NCBI GenBank assembly: GCA_000719695.1
Contig: JOHN01000077.1
Location: 1-64,000, forward strand
Length of the DNA stretch: 64,000 nucleotides
Reading direction: 5' to 3'
DNA from: Streptomyces sp. NRRL F-6131
GTDB lineage: Bacteria > Actinomycetota > Actinomycetes > Streptomycetales > Streptomycetaceae
Within the stretch, counting starts at the first letter, position 1; every line of letters starts with the position of its first letter. The notes under the pieces were generated by a model, which did no database searches, was not told the DNA's origin, and was given only the letters and a program-made list of their open reading frames with translations. The translations under genes were made by a program, and so were the position numbers. Shown here piece by piece: positions 24,762 through 33,823 of this stretch.

Positions 24762-26042
24762 ATGCGCAGAATCCGCAGATCCGTCGTAGTCGCCACCGCC
24801 GCCCTCACCGCCGCGGCGGTCGTCACCGGCTGCTCCAGCTCGGGCGGCACCGGCTCGGCCGACCACACCACCATCACCTTCATGCTGCCGAGCTCCTGGG
24901 CGAACGTCCCCGGCTTCGAGGACAACGTGCACGCCTGGGAGCAGAAGACCGGCAACAAGGTGACCCTCACCCCGGTGCCGGACGCCAACTACGACTCGCT
25001 GGTGCAGGCCCGGATCGCCGCCAAGAACGGCGTCGACATCTTCGCCGGCCAGGACACCCTCAAGGACAAGGCCGCGGTCATGCAGCCGGCCGGCGGCCCG
25101 TGGGTGGAGCGGCTCAACCCGGACGTCCGCAAGGCGATCACCTCGCCCGACGGCAACATATGGGGCACCCCCTCCGCCGACGGCCTCAACGCCACCGGTG
25201 TCATCTACAACAAGGACGTCTTCGCCAAGGCCGGGATCACCACCCCGCCCACCACCCTCGCCGACCTCCAGAGCGACCTGCAGAAGGTCAAGGACGCCGG
25301 CACCACCCCGCTGTACCTCAGCGGAAAGGACGGCTGGACACTGCTGCAGCACCGCAGCGCCGCCAACGCCTCCTTCATCGGCGCCGACAAGCAACTCGCG
25401 GCCAAGCTCGACGCCAACCAGGCCAAGTGGGCCGAGATCCCCGGCTTCAACCCGGAGTACCAGGCGCTCTCCGACTGGGTCACCAAGGGCCTGACCAACA
25501 GCGACGCCCTGACTGCCACCTACGACTCGGCCACGGCGGCCATCGCCAACGGCAAGGCCGGCGCGATCATCAACGGCACCTGGGCGCTCGGCGCGATCGC
25601 CAAGGCCAACCCGTCCGCCAACGTCGGCTTCTTCCTCCTGCCGGCGGCCGACGGCCGCGCCACCCTCGGGCTGGCGAAGCCCAACCTGCTGAAGGTCGCC
25701 AAGTTCTCCAAGGCCGCCCCGCAGGCCCAGGACTTCCTGAACTTCATGATCGCCCAGCCGCAGGCGCAGAAGTTCCTGGACGCCAACCCCGGCGTCTCCG
25801 CGTTCACCGACGTCACCGCCACCAACCCGAGCAGCGGCGTCTCCGACCTGCAGAAGCTCGTCAACCAGGGCGGGTTCGTGCTGCCCTTCGACCAGCAGTC
25901 GGTGGTCCCCCAGCCGCAGGACGACATCATCGCCGCCTACCAGGAACTGATCGGCAAGAGGGCCGACGTCGCCAAGTTCGGCGACCTCGTCCAGAAGGCC
26001 TGGCAGAGCGCCGGCGCCAAGGCCAACGCCGCCGGCTTCTGA
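24762..26042 (+). CDS. Extracellular sugar-binding lipoprotein of an ABC importer
   Basis: A 426-residue family-1 solute-binding protein. The signal peptide ends in a lipobox (VVTGCSSSG, Cys at about 24), so the mature protein is lipid-anchored outside the membrane. The body has ITFMLPSSWANVPGFEDNVH, ARIAAKNGVDIFAGQDTL, GTPSADGLNATGVIYNKDVF, KAGAIINGTWALGAI and FLNFMIAQPQAQKFLDANPG, matching the maltose/oligosaccharide-binding fold. It delivers substrate to the permease pair encoded next. A cytoplasmic fucosidase in the same operon suggests a fucosylated mono- or oligosaccharide. No ATPase gene is present; a shared MsiK-type ATPase is the usual arrangement in Streptomyces. Confidence 0.9.
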   Translation: MRRIRRSVVVATAALTAAAVVTGCSSSGGTGSADHTTITFMLPSSWANVPGFEDNVHAWEQKTGNKVTLTPVPDANYDSLVQARIAAKNGVDIFAGQDTLKDKAAVMQPAGGPWVERLNPDVRKAITSPDGNIWGTPSADGLNATGVIYNKDVFAKAGITTPPTTLADLQSDLQKVKDAGTTPLYLSGKDGWTLLQHRSAANASFIGADKQLAAKLDANQAKWAEIPGFNPEYQALSDWVTKGLTNSDALTATYDSATAAIANGKAGAIINGTWALGAIAKANPSANVGFFLLPAADGRATLGLAKPNLLKVAKFSKAAPQAQDFLNFMIAQPQAQKFLDANPGVSAFTDVTATNPSSGVSDLQKLVNQGGFVLPFDQQSVVPQPQDDIIAAYQELIGKRADVAKFGDLVQKAWQSAGAKANAAGF

Positions 26043-26064
26043 CCCGGCACAGATCGGAGACAGC

Positions 26065-27000
26065 ATGAGCCTCGCCGCCATCAGGCGCCGGGAAGCGGGA
26101 CCCAGATCGCACAAGCGCACGGCGCGGGGCGCGGGGGCAGGTGTCAACAGCACCTACCCGTACGCCTTCCTGCTCCCCGCCGTCGCGGTCTTCACCGTCT
26201 TCTTCCTGCTGCCGGCCTTCTTCGGCATGTACCTCTCGCTCACCGACGCCTCGACGTACGTCCCCGACACGCACTTCGTGGGTCTTGCGAACTACCGCCT
26301 GATGGCCGGCGACAGCTCAGTGCTGTGGAACGCCACCTGGAACCAGTTCCTTTACGCCGCCTGCGTCACGGTCGGCAAGACCGGCCTGGGCGTCGCCATC
26401 GCCTTCCTACTCAACCGCGCCTTCGCCGGCGCCCGGTTCCTACGGGTCATGGTCTACATGCCGATCATGTTCTCCACCATCGTGGTCGGCCTGCTCTTCG
26501 GCTACATCCTCAAGGCGGACGGCCCGGTCAACGCTCTCCTTCAGCCCTTCGGGCTGGCCCAGGACTGGTTCGGCAGCTTCGACCTGGCGCTGTACAGCGT
26601 CACCGCCGTCGACACCTGGATGGGCGTCGGCTGGACGGTCGTCCTGGTCCTCGCAGCCCTCCAGGCGGTGCCCAGGGAACTGGTCGAGAGCGCGCAGATC
26701 GACGGCGCCGGCCCCTGGCAGGTCGCCCGCCACATCAAGATCCCCTTCATCCGGCACGCCATCAACCTGGCCGCCCTGCTCACCTTCATCACCGGCATGA
26801 AGGCCTTCGACATGATCTACGCCACCACTGGCGGCGGCCCCGGCACCGCGACCGAGGTCCTGACCTCGTACGTCTACAAGCAGCTCAACACCGGCGCCCT
26901 CGGCTACGCCTCCGCCGTCAACGTGGTCCAGTTCCTCCTGATCACCTCGGTCGCCCTGGTGATCAACCGTTTCGTCCGCAGGATGGAGGCGACGGCATGA
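26065..27000 (+). CDS. ABC sugar transporter permease (MalF type)
   Basis: A 311-residue inner-membrane permease with six predicted helices, the first at YAFLLPAVAVFTVFFLLPAF. The EAA loop that docks the ATPase is VPRELVESAQIDGAGPWQVA followed by RHIKIPFIRHAI. It closes with FDMIYATTGGGPGTATEVLT and NRFVRRMEATA. It lies 22 bases after the binding-protein gene and overlaps the next permease by ATGA (26997-27000), so translation is coupled. Confidence 0.92.
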   Translation: MSLAAIRRREAGPRSHKRTARGAGAGVNSTYPYAFLLPAVAVFTVFFLLPAFFGMYLSLTDASTYVPDTHFVGLANYRLMAGDSSVLWNATWNQFLYAACVTVGKTGLGVAIAFLLNRAFAGARFLRVMVYMPIMFSTIVVGLLFGYILKADGPVNALLQPFGLAQDWFGSFDLALYSVTAVDTWMGVGWTVVLVLAALQAVPRELVESAQIDGAGPWQVARHIKIPFIRHAINLAALLTFITGMKAFDMIYATTGGGPGTATEVLTSYVYKQLNTGALGYASAVNVVQFLLITSVALVINRFVRRMEATA

Positions 27001-27830
27001 CCCGGCCCCGCACCAGAAGGACCCTCGCCCCCGCAGCCACCTACCTGCTGGCCGCCCTCGTGGCCGTGGTGTTCCTCGCCCCGCTTTACCTGGTGCTGAT
27101 CACCAGCGTCAAGGGGAGCACGGAGTCCGCGACGATGAGCTTCGCCCTCCCCCGCAGCTGGCACCTCGACAACTACCTGACGGTGGTCACCACCGGCAAC
27201 GCGCTCCGGGCGCTCGGCAACAGCGTGCTGATCGCGGCCGCGGTCACCGGCGGCACCGTGCTGGTCTGCTCGCTGGCCGCGTTCGTGATCGCCCGCCGTC
27301 CGGGCCGGATCACCGGCGGCGTCTACAGCTACCTGCTGACCGGGCTGATCGCACCGTTCGCGTTCATCCCGGCGATCCGGCTCCTGCAGGAACTCGGCCT
27401 GGGCGGCTCCTACCTCGGCCTGATCCTCACCGACGTCGCCGTGCAGATCCCCTTCATCACCCTGACCTACGTCGGCTTCATCAAGCAGCTGCCCCGCGAG
27501 ATCGACGAGGCCGCGCTGCTCGACGGCGCCGGACCGCTGCGGCTGTTCTTCACCATCATCTTCCCGCTGCTGCGGCCGGTCAGCTTCACCGCAGTGGTCC
27601 TGGTCTTCACCTATGCCTGGAACGAGTTTCAGAACGTGCTCTTCCTGATCCCCGACGCCGACAGATGGACCCTGCCGATGACGGTCTTCACCTTCCAGAC
27701 CACCCACAGCTTCGACTACGGGCTGGTCTGCGCCAACCTCGTCCTCACCATGCTTCCGGTCGTCGCCGTGTATCTGGCGGCCCAGAAGTACATCGTCAGC
27801 GGGATGGCCGCCGGGGCGGTGAAGGGATGA
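26997..27830 (+). CDS. ABC sugar transporter permease (MalG type)
   Basis: A 277-residue permease with six helices (first YLLAALVAVVFLAPLYLVLI). The EAA loop is LPREIDEAALLDGAGPLRLF, and the C-terminus QKYIVSGMAAGAVKG is typical of MalG. The start ATG overlaps the stop of the previous permease, and its own stop overlaps the start of the fucosidase (ATGA at 27827-27830). The two partners build the importer channel. Confidence 0.92.
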   Translation: MTRPRTRRTLAPAATYLLAALVAVVFLAPLYLVLITSVKGSTESATMSFALPRSWHLDNYLTVVTTGNALRALGNSVLIAAAVTGGTVLVCSLAAFVIARRPGRITGGVYSYLLTGLIAPFAFIPAIRLLQELGLGGSYLGLILTDVAVQIPFITLTYVGFIKQLPREIDEAALLDGAGPLRLFFTIIFPLLRPVSFTAVVLVFTYAWNEFQNVLFLIPDADRWTLPMTVFTFQTTHSFDYGLVCANLVLTMLPVVAVYLAAQKYIVSGMAAGAVKG

Positions 27831-29146
27831 CCGAGGACCGCTTCGCCCGTTCGGCCTGGTTCCGCCACGACCGCTTCGGGATGTTCATCCACTGGGGCCC
27901 CTACAGCGTCCCGGCCCGCGGTGAATGGCTCCGCTCCCACGAACGCGTCCCGCTCGCCGACTACCGGTTCGCGGTCGACGGCTTCGGCGCGGAGGACTTC
28001 GACCCGCGCACCTGGGCCGACCTCGCGGTCCGGGCCGGCCAGAAGTACGCGGTGTTGACCGCCAAGCACCACGACGGGTTCTGCCTCTTCGACACCGCCC
28101 TCACCGACTACGGCAGCATGCACAACGGCATCGGCCGGGACCTCGTCGCCGAGTTCCTGGAAGCGTTCCGCGCCCGCGGCATCAAGGTCGGCCTGTACTT
28201 CTCACTGCTCGACTGGCGCCACCCCGACTACCCGCACTACGGGGACTGGACCCACCCCGAGCGCGACAACCCCGCATACGCCGACCACAGGCCCGACCTG
28301 GACGCCTACCGGGCCTTCCTGCACGGGCAGGTCCGCGAGCTGTGCAGCAACTACGGCAAGCTCGACATCCTCTGGTTCGACTTCTCCTACGCGGGAATGG
28401 GCCCCGACCAGTGGGGCGCCACCGAACTCGTCCGGATGGTCCGCGAACTCCAGCCGGACGTCATCATGGACAACCGCCTGGAGACCAGCGGCGAGGGCAT
28501 GGGCTCCATCGTCACCGACAAACCAGCCCCCTACTGCGGCGACTTCGTCTCCCCCGAGCAGATCGTCCCGGTCGACGGCTTCCTCACCCCCGACGGCACC
28601 CCCGTCCCGTGGGAAACATGCGTCACGCTCAACAACCACTGGGGATACTTCGAGGGCGACCACCTGTGGAAGTCCCCCGAGCAGATGGTCACCAAGCTCG
28701 TCGAGTGCGTAGCCAAGGGCGGCAACCTCCTCCTCAACGTCGGCCCCGACCGGCACGGCACCATCCAACCCGAGGCCGCCGAACGGCTCCAGAAGATCGG
28801 CGACTGGCTCGCCGTCAACGGCGAGTCCGTGTACGGGGCGGGCCCCGCCCAATTCGGCACCCCCGAATGGGGCTACTACACCCGCAACGCCTCCGCCGTG
28901 TACGCCCACGTCCTTCGCGCCCCGATCGGGCCGCTGCCGCTGACCGGGGTCCCCAAGGACCGGATCGAGCGCGTCACTCTGCTCGCCGACGGACGCGAGC
29001 TCACGCTCTGCGAGGAGTGGGTCGTAGCCCCCTATCCCGACATCCCCTTCGTCCAGTTCGGCGAGTCCGGCCACTTCACCTATCCGCTGCCGGACCCGGT
29101 CGACACCGTCGTGAAGATCGAACTGAAGCCTGCGGCCGCCTGCTGA
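27827..29146 (+). CDS. Cytoplasmic GH29 alpha-L-fucosidase
   Basis: A 439-residue retaining alpha-L-fucosidase without a signal peptide. GH29 blocks in order: WFRHDRFGMFIHWGPYSVPA, YAVLTAKHHDGFCLFDTALT, GIKVGLYFSLLDWRHPDYPH, LDILWFDFSYAGM (catalytic nucleophile Asp near residue 184), VTLNNHWGYFEGDHLW and GGNLLLNVGPDRHGTIQPEA. A C-terminal beta-sandwich closes the protein. It hydrolyses alpha-linked fucose from imported oligosaccharides. Its four-base overlap with the permease gene ties it tightly to the transporter, which is good evidence that the importer handles fucosylated sugars. Confidence 0.92.
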   Translation: MTEDRFARSAWFRHDRFGMFIHWGPYSVPARGEWLRSHERVPLADYRFAVDGFGAEDFDPRTWADLAVRAGQKYAVLTAKHHDGFCLFDTALTDYGSMHNGIGRDLVAEFLEAFRARGIKVGLYFSLLDWRHPDYPHYGDWTHPERDNPAYADHRPDLDAYRAFLHGQVRELCSNYGKLDILWFDFSYAGMGPDQWGATELVRMVRELQPDVIMDNRLETSGEGMGSIVTDKPAPYCGDFVSPEQIVPVDGFLTPDGTPVPWETCVTLNNHWGYFEGDHLWKSPEQMVTKLVECVAKGGNLLLNVGPDRHGTIQPEAAERLQKIGDWLAVNGESVYGAGPAQFGTPEWGYYTRNASAVYAHVLRAPIGPLPLTGVPKDRIERVTLLADGRELTLCEEWVVAPYPDIPFVQFGESGHFTYPLPDPVDTVVKIELKPAAAC

Positions 29147-29243
29147 TTCCCGCTCTCGGCCGGATCCCGGCCCGTGCCGGCACCGACTGCCGCTGCGCTG
29201 CGCACCGTCATCGCAGAGCCGTCCTCTCCGATCCGTTGCTGTC

Positions 29244-29283
29244 GGTCCGGCCCGGTACTCCCCGGGCCGGACCGCCGCTTTTT
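29244..29283 (+). terminator. Intrinsic terminator of the fucoside operon
   Basis: A perfect 12-bp stem (GGTCCGGCCCGG at 29244-29255, complement at 29262-29273) with loop TACTCC, followed by GCCGCTTTTT. It is a rare full stem-plus-T-tract terminator in this window and sits about 100 bases after the fucosidase stop. Confidence 0.85.
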
Positions 29284-29598
29284 CGCACCTGCCCGCCAGG
29301 CGTCCACCGGCTCCGGCAGCACGGTCGTCCCCACCGGACGCCCCGCTCCTACGGCCTCGCAGCACACCCTGTAGGCAACCGGGCCCAGCCGGACCGCGGT
29401 GGCAGAGCATCTCACCGGCCCCTCGCCTGCCGGCACGAGATGCAGCTCGACATTCAGGCCAACCACACGGCCTCCGGGTGCACCCTCCTGCCGCCAAGCT
29501 CGGCTGCGCCCTGCCGGAGGCCAGCGGCAACCTCTGGACAGCCTGCGTAAACCCGACCGTCACTGGCCTGTGACCTCCTGAACTGGAGCAACGAAGGA
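29284..29598. other. Intergenic stretch before the alpha-galactosidase gene
   Basis: About 315 bases with no supportable gene; the short frames here are Pro/Arg-rich. It should carry the promoter of the GH36 gene, but no clear -35/-10 pair or palindrome stands out. Confidence 0.4.
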
Positions 29599-31989
29599 AT
29601 GATCCCGTACCACCGTGACCTGGCCGTGCTCGCTGCGGCCGGGTCCGCCCTCGTCCTCGACACCTCTGGTCCCGGCCTGCCCGCCGTTCTGCACTGGGGC
29701 GCCGACCCCGGCGGCCTGGGCGACCCCGAGGAACTGCGCCTCGCCCTGAGCCCGGGATGGCCCGTGGCCTCCGTCGACCAGCCGGTTCGGCTGCGGCTCG
29801 TCCCGCAGCAGGCCGACGGCTGGACCGGAAGGCCGGGTATCTCCGGCCACCGGGACGGGGCTCACCCGCACCTTCGCCTGGAACTCACCGAGCCGATCAG
29901 CCATGCCGAAGGGGAAGCGGGCGGCGGGCGGGCCGTGATCCTCGCCGCCGACCCCGTCGCCGGGGTGAGCGTCCGCACCGAGGTCGAGATGGACCCTTTC
30001 GGGGTCGTCAGGATCCGCCACACCATCGGCAACGCCGGCCCCGGCGTCCTCACCCTCGACGGCGCGGCCTGCCTGCTGCCGGTCGGTGAGCAGGCGACCG
30101 AGGTCCTCGACTTCACCGGCCGCTGGGCCAACGAGCGCCGCCCGCAACGCCGTCCGCTCCACCACGGGCTGACGCTGCGCGAGTCCCGCCGCGGCCGCAC
30201 CGGCCACGACGCCACCGGCCTGCTCGCCGTCGGACAGCCCGGCTTCGGCTTCCGGCACGGCCAGGTCTGGGCCGTCCACACCGCCTGGAGCGGCAACCAC
30301 CTGCACTACGCGGAACGCGTCCCCGAGCACGGCCCCGTCCTCGGCGGCGGCGAACTCCTCGGCCCCGGCGAGATCCGCCTCGCCCCCCAGCAGACGTACC
30401 GCACCCCATGGACGTACTTCGCCTGGTCCGGTACCGGCCTCGACGGCCTGTCCGAACGCCTCCACCGGCACCTGCGCGCCCGCCCCGGCCACCCGCGCAC
30501 CCCCCGCCCGGTGACGCTCAACACCTGGGAAGCGGTCTACTTCGACCACCGCCTCGACACCCTCACCGACCTCGCCGAACGCGCCGCCCAGGTCGGCGTC
30601 GAACGCTTCGTCCTCGACGACGGCTGGTTCACCGGACGCGGCGACGACACCGCGGGCCTCGGCGACTGGACCGTCGACCCGCACCTCTGGCCGGATGGAC
30701 TGCACCCGCTCGTCGACCGGGTCAAGGCACTCGGCATGCAGTTCGGCCTCTGGGTCGAACCCGAAATGGTCAACCCCGACTCCGACCTCGCCCGCACCCA
30801 CCCCGACTGGTTGCTCACCGCCCCCGGACGGCCCGCCCCCGCCGCCCGCCACCAGCAGGTCCTCGACCTCGCCCGCCCCGAGGCGTACGCCCACATCGCC
30901 GGACAGCTGCACACGCTGATCGACGAATACGGCATCGACTACCTGAAATGGGACCACAACCGCGACCTCCTGGAGGCCGTCCACCACGGCGGGGCCGGCG
31001 TCCACGCACAGACGGCGGCCGTCTACCGGCTCCTCGACGAACTGCGCGAGCGCCACCCCGGACTGGAGATCGAATCCTGCTCCTCCGGCGGCGCCCGGAT
31101 CGACTACGGCATCCTGGAACGCACCGACCGCATCTGGGCCTCCGACACCAACGACCCCCTGGAACGCCAGCAGATCCAGCGCTGGACCGGACTGCTCGTC
31201 CCCCCGGAACTCGTCGGCTGCCACGTCGGAGAGGCCACCGCCCACACCACCGGCCGCACCACCGCACTCTCCACCCGCCTGGCCACCGCCCTGTTCGGCC
31301 ACGCCGGAATCGAATGGGACCTGACCCGCTGCCCCGACGACGAACTGGAGCAACTGGGCGCCTGGGTACGGCTCCACAAGCGGCTGCGCCCGCTGCTGCA
31401 CGGCGGAATCACCGTCCGCGGCGACCACCCGGACTCCGCCGCGTGGCTGCACGGCGTCGTCGCCGAGGACCGCCGTCACGCCGTGTTCAACCTGGTCCAG
31501 CTCACCGCCTCGACGGAGTCCGTACCGGGCCGGCTCCGGCTGCCCGGACTCGACCCGGAGCTCACCTACACCGTGACCGTCCGCACCGAGATCCGGCCGC
31601 CGCCCCGGAGCGAGCCCGCCGTGGCCCAACTCACCGCAGCAGGACGGATGTTGTCGATTACCTGGGCGGATTTCAGGGGCCGGTCGCGCTGGCCGGGCTT
31701 CTGGACCTGTGTGACGGGGCGGGCCGCCTGCCGGCCCGCCCGGTACGGTGCGGCGCCCGCTTTGTTGGACAGCTTCTGGACCCTGGCCAGGGGCCGGCCG
31801 CGGGCCGCCTTGAAGCCAGTGCTCAGCACACGTGAAAGAGCACCTCATGGATCGGGCCACGCGCCGTCGCCGAACAGCGCTGTTCTTCTTCCTGATGCCC
31901 GGGCTGGCGATCTCCTCCTGGGTGACCCGTACACCGGACATCAGGGACCAGCTTCACGCGTCGACGGCACAGATGGGCCGGGATGTTGA
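29599..31989 (+). CDS. GH36 alpha-galactosidase with an abnormal C-terminus
   Basis: A retaining alpha-galactosidase without a signal peptide, hence cytoplasmic. An N-terminal beta-domain (1-300) leads to the TIM barrel: [69 protein letters not shown] (nucleophile Asp near 450), [20 protein letters not shown] and [12 protein letters not shown] (acid/base Asp near 514). The C-terminal beta-domain proceeds through [20 protein letters not shown]. After about residue 685 (near 31650) the sequence becomes the leader of an MFS gene read in another frame, adding about 110 non-native residues and removing the last ordinary strand. Activity is therefore uncertain. A diverged shard of the same gene lies at 7659-7906. 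ATG at 29599 has GAAGGA just ahead. Confidence 0.85.
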   Translation: MIPYHRDLAVLAAAGSALVLDTSGPGLPAVLHWGADPGGLGDPEELRLALSPGWPVASVDQPVRLRLVPQQADGWTGRPGISGHRDGAHPHLRLELTEPISHAEGEAGGGRAVILAADPVAGVSVRTEVEMDPFGVVRIRHTIGNAGPGVLTLDGAACLLPVGEQATEVLDFTGRWANERRPQRRPLHHGLTLRESRRGRTGHDATGLLAVGQPGFGFRHGQVWAVHTAWSGNHLHYAERVPEHGPVLGGGELLGPGEIRLAPQQTYRTPWTYFAWSGTGLDGLSERLHRHLRARPGHPRTPRPVTLNTWEAVYFDHRLDTLTDLAERAAQVGVERFVLDDGWFTGRGDDTAGLGDWTVDPHLWPDGLHPLVDRVKALGMQFGLWVEPEMVNPDSDLARTHPDWLLTAPGRPAPAARHQQVLDLARPEAYAHIAGQLHTLIDEYGIDYLKWDHNRDLLEAVHHGGAGVHAQTAAVYRLLDELRERHPGLEIESCSSGGARIDYGILERTDRIWASDTNDPLERQQIQRWTGLLVPPELVGCHVGEATAHTTGRTTALSTRLATALFGHAGIEWDLTRCPDDELEQLGAWVRLHKRLRPLLHGGITVRGDHPDSAAWLHGVVAEDRRHAVFNLVQLTASTESVPGRLRLPGLDPELTYTVTVRTEIRPPPRSEPAVAQLTAAGRMLSITWADFRGRSRWPGFWTCVTGRAACRPARYGAAPALLDSFWTLARGRPRAALKPVLSTRERAPHGSGHAPSPNSAVLLPDARAGDLLLGDPYTGHQGPASRVDGTDGPGC

Positions 31990-33253
31990 CCAGGTGTGCG
32001 CGCAGGGTGGCGGTGGTTGCCCTGGCGTGGAAGGCGCCAGCGAGGCTGCCGGCGGCCCGTAGCAGGTTGAACGCGATCGCCCACAGGGTCAGCCAGGCGT
32101 TGTTGGCCTGGAAGTTGCCGGAGGGCAGGTGGGCGAGCGGCCCGGACTTGCCGTCCGCGATGACCTGCTCGATCACCGCGTGCCGGCGGTGCTGCAGTTC
32201 TGCCTGGAGCATCTCGAAGGGGCTGTCGGTGAAGACGGGGTGGTAGCGCCAGGTGGTGAACAACTCGCCCTGCCCGACTGCCGATTCGCTATTCAGGCGG
32301 CGGACCCGCCGCACGATCAGCCGTGCGGTGACGTGCTCTGACTTCTTGCGGCCGGTGAACGCGGTGTACTCGACTTCGGTGACCTCGGCGTCGGAGACCA
32401 GTTCCCCGGTGTCGGGATCGACGAACGCGTCCGGGTAGCGGATCGGCGTCCACGCCGCCTCGGGGATGTGGCTGATCGCGGCGGCGACGGAGGGGTTCAT
32501 CCGCACCGTGACGGAGAAGTGGGCGCCTGCACGGCGGCAGGCCGCGACGACGTCGGCGTTGTAGAACTGGCTGTCCGCCCGCATCACCATGATCCCGCTC
32601 GCGCCCGCCTGCCTCGCGGCGGCCAGGGCCTCGGCGGTGAACGGGCCGGCACCTCGCGCGTCGGCCGCCTTGCCCCGCCGCAACCGGACCGCGGCGATCA
32701 CCGGCCGGCCGAGCGGCGTGGAGAGGGTGGCCAGGATCGGGTGCAGGGTGCGGATGCCCTTGAACCTGCCGACCTCGGCGCCCTGCTTGGCGCGTCCGAA
32801 GACCCAGCGGTGGGTGAGGTCGATGTCCAGGAACGCCACCGTGTCCACGCCCGGCAGCAGCGGCGTGGTCCGCGCGAGGCGAGCGAGGAAGTCTCGGTGT
32901 ACGGCGTGGAGTTGGCGGTTGTGGCCGTGGGTGAACGAGCGAAGGAACGTGCCCAGTGTGGAGGGCGCGCGGACCTCGCCGAACAGCCGGGCCATCGCGC
33001 CGAGTCGGAGCCGCTGCGTGTCGTCGATGGAGTCGGCCCCGGCGCACATCGCCGCGATGAGGGTCATCGCCTTCGCTCCCGGGTTGGCGCCGCCGCTGTT
33101 GCGGGCGCCGTCGATCCGCAGCCTCTCCGCGACGAGAGCGGGCAGGCCGCCGCGCTCTGCCAGGCGGACCAGCGGGACGTGCCCCGCGTCCGCGACCAGG
33201 TTCGGCTCGTCGAACGAGGCGGACAAGGCGGCAGGACTGTGGGAGGATTTCAC
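31823..33253 (-). CDS. IS1380-family transposase, C-terminus altered
   Basis: A 476-codon frame for a DDE transposase. Conserved parts include [40 protein letters not shown] (first Asp), [20 protein letters not shown] (second Asp), [20 protein letters not shown] and [20 protein letters not shown] (Glu region), then [18 protein letters not shown]. The native end after [12 protein letters not shown] should continue about 40 residues; here it changes at about 31976 to the reverse complement of the MFS stub. All three acidic residues appear present, but the loss of the C-terminus and of one terminal repeat makes mobility unlikely. Confidence 0.8.
   Translation of the reverse strand: MKSSHSPAALSASFDEPNLVADAGHVPLVRLAERGGLPALVAERLRIDGARNSGGANPGAKAMTLIAAMCAGADSIDDTQRLRLGAMARLFGEVRAPSTLGTFLRSFTHGHNRQLHAVHRDFLARLARTTPLLPGVDTVAFLDIDLTHRWVFGRAKQGAEVGRFKGIRTLHPILATLSTPLGRPVIAAVRLRRGKAADARGAGPFTAEALAAARQAGASGIMVMRADSQFYNADVVAACRRAGAHFSVTVRMNPSVAAAISHIPEAAWTPIRYPDAFVDPDTGELVSDAEVTEVEYTAFTGRKKSEHVTARLIVRRVRRLNSESAVGQGELFTTWRYHPVFTDSPFEMLQAELQHRRHAVIEQVIADGKSGPLAHLPSGNFQANNAWLTLWAIAFNLLRAAGSLAGAFHARATTATLRAHLVNIPAHLCRRRVKLVPDVRCTGHPGGDRQPGHQEEEQRCSATARGPIHEVLFHVC
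31847..31975 (+). pseudogene. N-terminal stub of an MFS transporter
   Basis: The frame [20 protein letters not shown] then [24 protein letters not shown] is the characteristic N-terminus of an AraJ/FucP-like major facilitator transporter of actinobacteria, with GAAAGAG ahead of the ATG. After about 43 codons it runs into the 3' end of an IS1380-type element, so only part of the first helix and loop remain. The preceding 200 bases, which interrupt the alpha-galactosidase gene, are its original upstream region. Confidence 0.7.
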
Positions 33254-33330
33254 TTGAGAGGTGCCTTGCTGGTCGGGCGGACGGAAGCGTAGAGAACTCC
33301 CATCCTCCCAGCTCAGCAGGCACCTCTTTG
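31976..33330 (-). mobile_element. IS1380-family insertion sequence, truncated at its 3' end
   Basis: Holds a single transposase gene. On the transposase 5' side a pair of inverted repeats, AGAGGTGCCTTGCTG near 33255 and CAGCAGGCACCTCT near 33313-33326, marks the end region, and the sequence switches to an IS110 gene right after GGCACCTCTTT. On the other side homology to the transposase stops around 31976, inside the MFS stub, with no matching terminal repeat, so that end is lost. Insertion into an older IS110 element is the simplest reading. Confidence 0.65.
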
Positions 33331-33333
33331 CGT

Positions 33334-33705
33334 CATCCCCTCCCCGCCTCCGTCACCGACCGGTGGATTCGGGTTCAGAAGTCCGGCCGCACCCGCCCGG
33401 GCAACAGCAACCTCAAGCGGCTTCTCGGCATCGCGGCCATGGTCGCGATTAAGAACAAGGACTCCTACCTCGGGGTGTTCTACCGAAGAATCGCCTCCCG
33501 CCGGGGACGGCAGCGCGCGCTCGTCGCCGTCATTTACAAGATCGCCATCGCGATCTTGTACGTCCTGCACGACAAGACCCACTATCGCGATCTCGGCGCC
33601 GACCACTTCACCCGCCGAGACCCCGAACGCGCCATGCGACGCATGATCAAGGAAGCCAACAGCTTCGGACTGACCGTCCGCTTCGAGCCGATCCCAGCTA
33701 CTTGA
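33334..33705 (+). pseudogene. C-terminal half of an IS110-family transposase
   Basis: The frame reads WIRVQKSGRTRPGNSNLKRL, LGIAAMVAIKNKDSYLGVFY, RRIASRRGRQRALVAVIYKI and VLHDKTHYRDLGADHF, ending at 33705. This is the Transposase_20 domain and tail of IS110/IS1111-type DEDD transposases (a conserved Ser sits in the SGR-R-GNS block). The N-terminal DEDD domain is missing, replaced by the IS1380 end at about 33330, which indicates the IS1380 copy inserted into it. Confidence 0.8.
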
Positions 33706-33740
33706 ACTGCATAGATCGCCTTATTTTCGTGTCAGACTCC

Positions 33741-33787
33741 GGCGAAGCCCCTGCATGTGATCACGGATCGCATGCAGGGGCTTCGCC
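33741..33787. terminator. Perfect 17-bp hairpin terminator
   Basis: GGCGAAGCCCCTGCATG (33741-33757) pairs perfectly with 33771-33787 around a 13-base loop. It lies 37 bases past the GH98 stop and also ends the IS110 remnant on the opposite strand. Confidence 0.85.
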
Positions 33788-33823
33788 GCGATGAGCCTGG
33801 TCAGGCAGGCTCCGTCGGGTCCG

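Noticed and set aside
23622..26153. 843-codon minus-strand frame across the ROK and binding-protein genes
   Set aside because: Shadow of two well-supported plus-strand genes; no recognisable domain.
3666..29146. Whole glycosidase island as cargo of the serine recombinase
   Set aside because: Tempting, but no second att junction, conjugation or phage genes were found, and chromosomal-type genes (two-component system, SpoIIE phosphatase, DUF2079) lie between; the extent of the element cannot be set from this window.
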